From NCBI GenBank assembly GCA_029238555.1, contig JAQWFV010000106.1, positions 1 to 10,341 of the forward strand: DNA of 10,341 nucleotides, written 5' to 3'. Shown piece by piece: positions 1 to 6,149 of this stretch. Source of the stretch: Flavobacteriaceae bacterium. GTDB lineage: Bacteria > Bacteroidota > Bacteroidia > Flavobacteriales > Flavobacteriaceae. The stretch's first letter is position 1. Each line of letters opens with the position of its first letter. The position numbers and the translations under genes were made by a program. The notes beneath the pieces were generated by a model that saw only the letters and a program-made list of their open reading frames with translations, made no database searches and was not told the DNA's origin.

Positions 1-1
1 C

Positions 2-1081
2 ATTATTTGTGCTATCATTTCTATAGCCACAGGTAGCTCATGGACTACATCTGCCACCGTAGGTATTGCCCTTATTGGAATAGGCAACGCCCTTGGAATC
101 CCCATGGGAATGACAGCAGGTGCGGTATTGTCTGGGGCTTACTTTGGAGACAAAATGTCGCCACTAAGCGACACTACAAACCTTGCGCCAGCAATGGCTG
201 GAGGTGATTTGTTCACTCATATTAGGTATATGCTGCTCACAACAGTTCCCACGCTTGTAGTCACACTGATTGTTTTTGTTGTATTAGGCCTCACAATAGA
301 CACTTCAGGAGAAGCAGACACCCAGTCTATCCTCAATAGCATAGACGCTACTTTTAATATAAGTGGTTGGTTGTTTTTAGTGCCATTAGGTGTTATTTTA
401 ATGATTCTAAAGAAAACACCACCCCTTATGGCTTTACTTATTGGAACGCTTTTAGGAGGTGTTTTTGCCCTAATCTTTCAACCCGAAATTATTGCTGGTT
501 TGTCGGGAGCTAAAGAACTCAACTTTGAAAACGGCTATAAAGGAATCTTAAACGCCATTACAGTAAGCACAGAAATTGCCACCGACAATGTTGCCCTAAA
601 CGACCTTTTTACCTCTAAAGGTATGTCTGGAATGTTAGGAACTATATGGTTAATCATGTGCGCTATGGTTTTTGGAGGCATTATGGATGGAATTGGTGCG
701 CTATCTAAAATTAGCGAAACACTCTTGGGAATGGCTAAGACAACCTTTGGTCTTTTTGCCAGTACGGTAGCGAGTTGTTTGGCGCTAAATGTAACTGCCT
801 CAGACCAATACTTAGCCATTGTAATTCCTGGAAAGATGTTCGCTAAAGCTTATAAAGACAAAGGTTTGGCTCCAGAGAACCTCAGTAGAACCCTTGAAGA
901 TTCAGGAACAGTAACTTCAGTCCTTATCCCTTGGAATACTTGTGGTGCATATCATTCTGGCGTATTAGGGGTTGGTGTAGCAGACTATTTTGTATATGCC
1001 ATATTCAATTGGTTGAGTCCATTTATGACTTTGCTATTTGCCGCTTTTCAAATAAAAATAGCCCAATTAAAAGAGGTTTAA
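2..1081 (+). CDS. nhaC: Na+/H+ antiporter NhaC, 5'-truncated by window edge
   Basis: Inner-membrane secondary transporter of the NhaC family, exchanging cytoplasmic Na+ for external H+ in pH and salt homeostasis. The reading frame is open from base 2, so the first ATG at 104 is internal and not the start. The visible 359 residues are hydrophobic with many membrane segments. They contain GSSWTTSATVG (fragment residues 11-21), FGDKMSPLSDTTNLAPA (48-64) with polar residues inside a membrane region, and IPWNTCGAY (309-317), all characteristic of NhaC. Family members are usually somewhat under 500 residues, so roughly the first quarter is missing upstream. It ends TAA at 1079-1081. I see no convincing intrinsic terminator before the next gene. 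The family call is strong; the exact substrate (Na+/H+, or a malate/lactate-coupled variant as in some NhaC relatives) is inferred from family only. Confidence 0.93.
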   Translation: MICAIISIATGSSWTTSATVGIALIGIGNALGIPMGMTAGAVLSGAYFGDKMSPLSDTTNLAPAMAGGDLFTHIRYMLLTTVPTLVVTLIVFVVLGLTIDTSGEADTQSILNSIDATFNISGWLFLVPLGVILMILKKTPPLMALLIGTLLGGVFALIFQPEIIAGLSGAKELNFENGYKGILNAITVSTEIATDNVALNDLFTSKGMSGMLGTIWLIMCAMVFGGIMDGIGALSKISETLLGMAKTTFGLFASTVASCLALNVTASDQYLAIVIPGKMFAKAYKDKGLAPENLSRTLEDSGTVTSVLIPWNTCGAYHSGVLGVGVADYFVYAIFNWLSPFMTLLFAAFQIKIAQLKEV

Positions 1082-1155
1082 TTCTCCTATCGATTTTTCT
1101 TATAGCCCTATTGTTATAAAGTAGGCTGGTATTTTTTATAAGACTTAGTTAGTTG

Positions 1156-1163
1156 TACTTTTG
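1156..1163 (+). promoter_or_regulatory. Bacteroidota-type -7 element upstream of peroxiredoxin
   Basis: TACTTTTG matches the Bacteroidota sigma-A -7 consensus TAnnTTTG exactly and lies 27 nt before the ATG at 1191. No exact TTG sits at the expected -33 spacing; the nearest candidate is the T-run at 1132-1137, 18 nt upstream. A transcript starting about 5-7 nt downstream would have a leader of roughly 20 nt, A-rich and without a Shine-Dalgarno sequence, as is usual in this phylum. Confidence 0.55.
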
Positions 1164-1190
1164 CAGCATCAAATAACAAAACAAACAACT

Positions 1191-1829
1191 ATGGCCTTTG
1201 TAGGAAAAAAATTCCCGAATTTAAGCGTAAACGCAATGAATGAGATGGGTGACACCTTTAAAATTAACATTTTAGAGGAAGCTCAAAAGAACAACAAAAA
1301 AGTATTATTATTCTGGTATCCAAAGGATTTTACATTTGTATGTCCAACAGAATTACACGCATTTCAAGATGCACTTGCAGATTTTGAAAAAAGAAACACT
1401 ATGGTTATTGGTGCTTCTTGCGACACTGCAGAAGTTCATTTTGCATGGTTAAACACCCCGAAAGACAACGGTGGAATTGAAGGAGTAAGCTACCCATTAG
1501 TAGCAGACAGCAATAGAAACTTAGCGGCTGTTTTAGACATATTAGATGCTACAGAACAACAATACGATGAAAACTCAGGGGTGGTCCTTTTAGAAGGGGA
1601 TAATGTTACTTATAGAGCTACCTATTTAATCGATGAGGAAGGAACTGTTTTCCACGAAGGAATAAACCACATGCCTCTCGGAAGAAATGTACAAGAGTTT
1701 ATCCGTTTGATCGACGCTTATACGCACGTTCAGAAAAATGGAGAAGTTTGTCCTGCTAACTGGGAAGAAGGAAAAGAAGCCATGTCTGCCGACAGAAATG
1801 GTGTGGCAAGCTATTTAGCTTCTCATTAA
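1191..1829 (+). CDS. Typical 2-Cys peroxiredoxin (AhpC/Prx1-type)
   Basis: Cytoplasmic thiol peroxidase reducing H2O2 and organic hydroperoxides with a thioredoxin-like or AhpF-like reductant. The protein is 212 aa from ATG 1191. The active site P44-xxx-T48-xx-C51 (FTFVCPTEL) gives peroxidatic Cys51; the resolving cysteine is Cys187 in NGEVCPANW; Arg142 in RATYLIDEEG is the likely conserved active-site arginine. Compared with classic Prx1/AhpC there is an insertion of about ten residues around 121-138, before RATYLID. The usual GGLG motif is altered to GGIEGV (94-99) and no YF motif is evident in the C-terminal tail, so the enzyme may resist over-oxidation. A TTG start at 1161 would add ten residues, but that codon overlaps the -7 promoter element, so ATG 1191 is chosen. 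It is followed by a hairpin and then a thioredoxin-fold gene, a plausible electron donor. Confidence 0.95.
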   Translation: MAFVGKKFPNLSVNAMNEMGDTFKINILEEAQKNNKKVLLFWYPKDFTFVCPTELHAFQDALADFEKRNTMVIGASCDTAEVHFAWLNTPKDNGGIEGVSYPLVADSNRNLAAVLDILDATEQQYDENSGVVLLEGDNVTYRATYLIDEEGTVFHEGINHMPLGRNVQEFIRLIDAYTHVQKNGEVCPANWEEGKEAMSADRNGVASYLASH

Positions 1830-1845
1830 GCTTTAAATAAATTTA

Positions 1846-1868
1846 GGCGGGGCAATTGCCCCGCTTTA
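1846..1868 (+). terminator. GC-rich hairpin, likely terminator or attenuator
   Basis: A perfect palindrome GCGGGGCAATTGCCCCGC at 1847-1864 can form a 7-bp G+C stem with an AATT loop. It is followed by only TTTAAT, so the U-tract is weak. It lies 17 nt after the peroxiredoxin stop and 23 nt before the next ATG. It probably stops most transcripts after the peroxiredoxin while letting some through to the thioredoxin-like gene. The partial termination is inference. Confidence 0.7.
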
Positions 1869-1887
1869 ATCTCAAAATAATATCATA

Positions 1888-2202
1888 ATGGTGGTAGAAT
1901 TAGAACAAGATAATTTAGCAGAAATAATTGCCCAAAACCCTAAGGTGATGGTTCAATACAGTGCTACTTGGTGTGGCAATTGTAGGATCATGAAACCTAA
2001 ATTCAAAAAAGAGGCTCAGGAAAATGAAGCCATAACATTCGTTATGGCCGATGCTGAAAAATTTCCTGAATCTAGAAAATTAGCCCAAGTAGACAACCTG
2101 CCTACCTTTGCCGCTTTTTCAGGTGGGACGCTTTTAAACCAAGTACAAACCAACAAATACGACGTACTTAAAACACTAGTCAATGAAATTACCAGTCATT
2201 AA
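1888..2202 (+). CDS. Thioredoxin-fold protein with WCGNC active site
   Basis: Small cytoplasmic thioredoxin-family protein of 104 aa with no signal peptide. The active site is W28-C29-G30-N31-C32, replacing the canonical WCGPC, and the cis-proline loop is L71-P72-T73-F74. The fold looks complete: VMVQYSATW precedes the active site and the ITFVMADAEKFPE strand-helix follows it. Asn in place of Pro between the cysteines usually shifts redox potential, so it may not act as the general disulfide reductase. It lies between a 2-Cys peroxiredoxin and a small unknown gene that overlaps its 3' end by 20 nt. A role in recycling the neighbouring peroxiredoxin, or Tpx further downstream, is inference from context. 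Start ATG 1888 has an AT-rich upstream region and no better alternative. Confidence 0.9.
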   Translation: MVVELEQDNLAEIIAQNPKVMVQYSATWCGNCRIMKPKFKKEAQENEAITFVMADAEKFPESRKLAQVDNLPTFAAFSGGTLLNQVQTNKYDVLKTLVNEITSH

Positions 2203-2440
2203 ACATTTGCTTTCTTTTGTAGAAGAAAATGACGTTGATTATTTAGAGGAAACCATTGAAACTCTAGAGTCAATTTGTGAAATTTCTTCCTTAAAAGATG
2301 AAGAATTAGATGTTATAGGAGAATTGATCTCAAATCTTTATGGCGCAGTAGAGGTTCAAAAAACTATTGCTGCAGGAACCCCAAAAAAAGAGGCTTTAAA
2401 CAACTTCATGAAGCGGGTTCTAGGCGCAATTGATAAATAA
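2183..2440 (+). CDS. Small conserved-looking protein of unknown function (DUF6952-like)
   Basis: Soluble 85-aa protein with no signal peptide or membrane segment. The N-terminal half is acidic and probably helical (residues 12-35 rich in Glu, Asp and Leu); the C-terminal half ends in a basic helix (KKEALNNFMKRVLGAIDK). There is one cysteine, Cys32. The ATG at 2183 lies inside the thioredoxin-like gene, overlapping it by 20 nt in another frame. No downstream Met leaves a reasonable protein, so this start is favoured and the two genes are probably translationally coupled. From memory it resembles a small Bacteroidota family listed as DUF6952 that accompanies thioredoxin genes, but I cannot verify that here. 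Function is unknown; partnership with the thioredoxin-like protein is inferred only from the overlap. A strong terminator follows about 50 nt after its stop. Confidence 0.82.
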   Translation: MKLPVIKHLLSFVEENDVDYLEETIETLESICEISSLKDEELDVIGELISNLYGAVEVQKTIAAGTPKKEALNNFMKRVLGAIDK

Positions 2441-2492
2441 TTCCTAGCAGGTGCATCACTATTTAAGGGCTGTAAATTGTCCTTGTAAAATT

Positions 2493-2522
2493 AAAAATCT
2501 CCTATGAGGAGATTTTTTTTTT
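2493..2522 (+). terminator. Strong Rho-independent terminator
   Basis: An 11-bp perfect stem, AAAAATCTCCT (2493-2503) and AGGAGATTTTT (2507-2517), with a three-base ATG loop, runs into a T-tract that continues to 2522. It closes the peroxiredoxin/thioredoxin-like/small-protein unit and separates it from tpx. Confidence 0.9.
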
Positions 2523-2548
2523 GGTCTTCTCCAAATAGCGTATTTTTA
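2521..2548 (+). promoter_or_regulatory. Probable tpx promoter
   Basis: TTG at 2521-2523, 17 nt of spacer, then TATTTTTA at 2541-2548 (seven of eight matches to TAnnTTTG) fits the Bacteroidota -33/-7 promoter. The predicted start site would leave a leader of only about 10-15 nt before the ATG at 2567. The -33 part overlaps the end of the upstream terminator T-tract. Confidence 0.5.
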
Positions 2549-2566
2549 TAGACTAAAAATTCATTT

Positions 2567-3064
2567 ATGGCAACGGTACATTTAAAAGGAACTCCATTAC
2601 AAACTATAGGCACACTTCCAACTGCAGGAAGCCATGCACCAGATTTTACACTAACAGCCTCTGATTTGTCGGACAAGTCATTAAAGGACTTTAGTGGTAA
2701 GAATATCATTCTTAATATTTTTCCTAGTATAGATACTGGTACCTGTGCACAGTCCGTAAGATCTTTTAATAAAATGGGAAGTGCTAAGGAAAATACTGTA
2801 GTAATTTGTGTCTCTAAAGACCTTCCTTTTGCACAAGCCAGGTTTTGTGGTGCGGAGGGCTTAGAAAATGTCGTAAACCTTTCAGATTTTAAAACAGGCC
2901 ATTTTGGACGTGACTACGGAGTCAGTTTTACTGAGGGTCCCTTAGCTCCGCTTCACTCAAGAGCAGTGGTTGTTATAGATACCGCAGGAAAGGTAGTCTA
3001 CACAGAACAAGTCAATGAAATTGTAGACGAGCCTAACTATCAAGCAGCCTTAGCTGTACTTTAA
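2567..3064 (+). CDS. tpx: Thiol peroxidase Tpx (atypical 2-Cys peroxiredoxin)
   Basis: Reduces hydroperoxides, in well-studied homologues with a preference for alkyl hydroperoxides, using thioredoxin. The 165-aa length matches the Tpx family (about 165-168). Peroxidatic Cys60 is in [12 protein letters not shown] and resolving Cys94 in ARFCGAEG, the spacing expected for Tpx; P53 and T57 complete the active-site signature. Other family features are the [13 protein letters not shown]-terminus, [12 protein letters not shown], and FGRDYGV near residues 117-123. There is no signal peptide, so it is either cytoplasmic or exported by another route. It lies just after a terminator and a probable promoter, and 18 nt before ftsK with no terminator between, so it may be the first gene of the ftsK transcript. 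Confidence 0.96.
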   Translation: MATVHLKGTPLQTIGTLPTAGSHAPDFTLTASDLSDKSLKDFSGKNIILNIFPSIDTGTCAQSVRSFNKMGSAKENTVVICVSKDLPFAQARFCGAEGLENVVNLSDFKTGHFGRDYGVSFTEGPLAPLHSRAVVVIDTAGKVVYTEQVNEIVDEPNYQAALAVL

Positions 3065-3082
3065 AATAGCAACCTCCACGCA

Positions 3083-5524
3083 ATGGCTAAAAAGGCAAGT
3101 GACCACCTACATAAGAAAAGCACTCCTAAATTAAAGCTTGAGATTTCAAAAAAGAATAAAGTCATTATTGGCTTTGCTATTTTGGTCATAGGTTTATCAT
3201 TGTCTATCTCTTTTATTTCCTTTTTAAACCATTGGCAAGAAGACCAGAGCGTTTTGAGCGCTTTTTTAGACAGAGAGGTCGCTGCAAAAAATGCACTTAA
3301 TAAATTAGGTGCTGCACTAGGGTATTTTTTTGTGTATAAAGGTTTGGGGCTCAGTGCCCTGATTTTATCTAGTTTGGTTTGTATCAGTGGGTTTTATATA
3401 TTTTTAAGTCTACCTAAAAAATCTCTCTATAAAATTTGGTTTTGGGGATTGTATTCCGCGCTCTTTCTAAGTATCACATTGGGATTCACTGCAGACAGCT
3501 ATCCGATTTTTGGAGGTGTAATGGGTTTTGAGATTAAAGATATTGCCTTAGATTATATAGGAAGCACAGGACTTTCGTTGTCTCTGTCTGTATTTTTTAT
3601 CATATTTATTGTGAGGGTGTTTAATTTTAACCCCCAGTCCATAGGCAGGTTTTTTTCCCGCTTTAAGCCCACACCTATGGTGGAGGAAGCGGAAACAGAA
3701 AATGATATTGTAGATCCTTACACCCACAGATCAGATATAGAAGCGTCAACTCCCTTGCAAAAACTAATGGAAGAAAGCGAAGAGCAAGAGGAAACAGCTA
3801 TAGCATTAGAAAATACAATAGCACAAGATAAAGAGGCATCAGGTTTAGAAACGGTAGAAAAAGAGTTCTCTATATCAGATGTATCTAATCCAAAAGAAAA
3901 AACAAGTTCACCAGCTCCCGAAAACTTAGAAATTGAAGTAGCTGCTATTGACCAGGAAGAAGAAAGTACCGATAATTTATCCAACCAATTACTCAAGGAC
4001 TTTGGAGCATTTGACCCTACCCTAGAACTCTCTAACTATAAATTTCCTTCCTTGGATCTGTTAGAAAAGCACGGAGGGGAATCCGGAATTACTATCAATG
4101 AGGAGGAATTAGAAGAGAACAAGGTTAAAATAGTGGAGACCCTTAAAAACTATAATATTGGTATTGCTCAGATTAAAGCGACCATAGGCCCCACAGTAAC
4201 CCTCTATGAAATAGTTCCTGATGCAGGTGTAAGAATCTCTAAAATAAAGAATTTAGAAGACGACATTGCCTTATCCTTAGCTGCATTAGGGATTAGAATT
4301 ATTGCCCCAATACCAGGAAAAGGGACCATTGGAATTGAAGTACCTAACAAAAACCCCAGTACCGTTTCAATGCGTTCTGTCATAGCCTCTGCTAAATTTC
4401 AAAATGCTGCCATGGAATTACCCATCGCATTTGGAAAAACCATTTCAAATGAAACATTTGTAGTAGATTTAGCTAAAATGCCTCATATGCTCATGGCTGG
4501 AGCAACAGGTCAAGGAAAGTCAGTTGGGCTAAATGCCGTGCTAACTTCACTGCTTTATAAAAAACACCCCGCAGAGGTGAAATTTGTATTAGTGGACCCT
4601 AAAAAAGTGGAACTAACCCTTTTCAATAAAATTGAAAGACATTATTTGGCCAAGCTACCAGATGTAGAAGATGCCATTATAACGGACAATACAAAAGTAA
4701 TTCACACCTTAAACTCTCTTTGTATAGAGATGGACAACCGCTATGAATTACTCAAACACGCCATGGTGCGTAATATTAAAGAATACAATACCAAATTCAA
4801 GGCCAGAAAACTCAATCCTAACGACGGCCATAAATTCCTTCCCTATATTGTACTTGTCATAGACGAATTTGCAGATTTAATTATGACGGCAGGAAAAGAG
4901 GTAGAAACCCCAATTGCGCGTTTGGCACAATTAGCTAGAGCCATTGGAATTCATCTTATTGTAGCCACACAAAGGCCCTCAGTTAATGTAATTACAGGGA
5001 TCATAAAGGCCAACTTCCCCGCAAGAATTGCATTTAGAGTTACTTCAAAGATAGATTCCAGAACAATTCTCGACAGCCAAGGTGCAGACCAATTAATTGG
5101 TAGAGGAGATATGTTATATACCCAAGGGAACGACGTCACCAGAATACAATGTGCTTTTGTAGACACTCCAGAGGTAGAAAAAATTACAGATTTTATTGGT
5201 TCTCAAAGGGCGTATCCAGAAGCATATCTACTCCCAGAATACATTGGAGAAGAAAATGGCAGTACTGTAGACTACAATATTTCTGAAAGAGACGCCATGT
5301 TTAGAGAGGCAGCAGAGGTCATTGTCATTGCACAACAAGGATCCGCTTCACTCATTCAAAGAAAACTAAAATTAGGTTATAACAGGGCAGGTAGAATTGT
5401 GGATCAATTGGAAGCTGCAGGGATTGTAGGCCCGTTCGAAGGAAGTAAAGCCAGACAAGTACTTGTTCAAGACATGGTCGGTTTACAACAATTATTAGAC
5501 AATGAAACCCAAAAAGATGCATAA
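3083..5524 (+). CDS. ftsK: DNA translocase FtsK (FtsK/SpoIIIE family)
   Basis: Septum-anchored hexameric ATPase that pumps chromosomal DNA during division and dimer resolution. The protein is 813 aa. The N-terminus is basic and is followed by about four membrane segments (near 27-48, 88-110, 116-136, 161-180). A Glu/Asp-rich low-complexity linker runs about 195-310, short compared with E. coli FtsK. The alpha domain is about 325-430 and the RecA-like beta domain about 440-700. Walker A is GATGQGKS at 473-480; Walker B is IVLVIDEFADL with D594 and E595; ATQRPSVNVITG and RGDMLY are further conserved motor motifs. A C-terminal gamma winged helix, about 737-803 (QQGSASLIQRKLKLGYNRAG), would read polarity sequences. 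Length and architecture are normal for Flavobacteriia. The start is the ATG 18 nt after tpx; the 3' end overlaps the lolA-like gene. Confidence 0.97.
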   Translation: MAKKASDHLHKKSTPKLKLEISKKNKVIIGFAILVIGLSLSISFISFLNHWQEDQSVLSAFLDREVAAKNALNKLGAALGYFFVYKGLGLSALILSSLVCISGFYIFLSLPKKSLYKIWFWGLYSALFLSITLGFTADSYPIFGGVMGFEIKDIALDYIGSTGLSLSLSVFFIIFIVRVFNFNPQSIGRFFSRFKPTPMVEEAETENDIVDPYTHRSDIEASTPLQKLMEESEEQEETAIALENTIAQDKEASGLETVEKEFSISDVSNPKEKTSSPAPENLEIEVAAIDQEEESTDNLSNQLLKDFGAFDPTLELSNYKFPSLDLLEKHGGESGITINEEELEENKVKIVETLKNYNIGIAQIKATIGPTVTLYEIVPDAGVRISKIKNLEDDIALSLAALGIRIIAPIPGKGTIGIEVPNKNPSTVSMRSVIASAKFQNAAMELPIAFGKTISNETFVVDLAKMPHMLMAGATGQGKSVGLNAVLTSLLYKKHPAEVKFVLVDPKKVELTLFNKIERHYLAKLPDVEDAIITDNTKVIHTLNSLCIEMDNRYELLKHAMVRNIKEYNTKFKARKLNPNDGHKFLPYIVLVIDEFADLIMTAGKEVETPIARLAQLARAIGIHLIVATQRPSVNVITGIIKANFPARIAFRVTSKIDSRTILDSQGADQLIGRGDMLYTQGNDVTRIQCAFVDTPEVEKITDFIGSQRAYPEAYLLPEYIGEENGSTVDYNISERDAMFREAAEVIVIAQQGSASLIQRKLKLGYNRAGRIVDQLEAAGIVGPFEGSKARQVLVQDMVGLQQLLDNETQKDA

Positions 5525-6149
5525 GATATTTTTATTATTAGTCAGTGTTTGCTCATTCGCTTGGTCACAGGACGCCTCCAAGGCACTACTGAAAGAAGTT
5601 TCAGACAAGCTCTTGGCCCAAGAAAATGTAAGCCTTCAATTTAATTACAACCTATATAGTGCAGAGGCCAGTATAAACCAAGAAACGTCAGGAAAGGTTC
5701 AACTCAAAGGGGAAAAATATCGTTTCGAATATTTGGGGATTATACAAATAAATGACACTAAAAACACCTACACCATTGTCCCAGAAAACGAGGAAGTCAC
5801 AATTGTTTCTAATCAAGATGCAGGTTCAGAGATGAATCCAGCTAAAATATTGAGCTTTTACAACGAAGGCTATCGCTTTCAATGGGACATTGCACAGAAT
5901 GTTGGGAACAGAAAGATTCAATACATCAAGCTTATCCCAATAGACAGCAATGCAGATATTGCCCATATTTTATTGGGTGTTGACAGTCAGAAAAAGGAAG
6001 TGTATAAAGTCATTGAAACGGGTAAAAACGGTACCCAAACGACCATCACGATCACGAAATACGAAAGCAACATAAACTTAGCACCAAATCTTTTTTCTTT
6101 TGAAGAGAAAAAATATGTAGACCTGGGTTACTATATTATAAAAGAGTGA
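5502..6149 (+). CDS. lolA: LolA-like periplasmic outer-membrane lipoprotein carrier
   Basis: Periplasmic chaperone of the LolA fold, carrying lipoproteins released from the inner membrane toward the outer membrane. The precursor is 215 aa. A signal peptide is clear: basic MKPKKMHK, hydrophobic IFLLLVSVCSF, then AWS before Gln23, an A-x-S site with Gln at +1, which is typical of Bacteroidota exported proteins. The rest is soluble and beta-rich, with paired strands such as SGKVQLKGEKYRFEYLG, as expected for the half-barrel. The first ATG (5502) overlaps ftsK by 23 nt; an inner ATG at 5517 (MHKIFLLL) would overlap by 8 nt and also leaves a signal peptide, so the exact start is uncertain. It lies directly upstream of an LptF/LptG-family permease with a 4-nt overlap, supporting an envelope-assembly role. 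Sequence similarity to E. coli LolA is low, so the call rests on fold-level resemblance and context. Confidence 0.82.
   Translation: MKPKKMHKIFLLLVSVCSFAWSQDASKALLKEVSDKLLAQENVSLQFNYNLYSAEASINQETSGKVQLKGEKYRFEYLGIIQINDTKNTYTIVPENEEVTIVSNQDAGSEMNPAKILSFYNEGYRFQWDIAQNVGNRKIQYIKLIPIDSNADIAHILLGVDSQKKEVYKVIETGKNGTQTTITITKYESNINLAPNLFSFEEKKYVDLGYYIIKE

Noticed and set aside
931..1119. Short plus-strand open frame across the nhaC 3' end
   Set aside because: It lies in another frame mostly inside nhaC, its composition is biased by the overlapping membrane-protein codons, and it matches no known family.
1114..1141. AT-only inverted repeat TTATAAA / TTTATAA as a terminator for nhaC
   Set aside because: The stem is seven weak A-T pairs with a loop of about 14 nt, no G-C pairs and no T-tract, and is expected by chance in AT-rich intergenic DNA.
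1161..1190. Upstream TTG start that would extend the peroxiredoxin by ten residues
   Set aside because: The TTG overlaps the -7 promoter element at 1156-1163, so it would lie at or before the transcript start, and the added residues (MQHQITKQTT) do not resemble a peroxiredoxin N-terminus. ATG 1191 begins the conserved MAFVGKKFP.
2491..2709. Minus-strand open frame over the terminator and tpx 5' end
   Set aside because: It runs antisense through a strong terminator and a confident tpx gene, with no promoter or recognisable protein.
3718..3996. Minus-strand Ser-rich open frame opposite the ftsK linker
   Set aside because: It is the antisense reading of the Glu/Asp/Ser-rich low-complexity linker; the composition explains the open frame.
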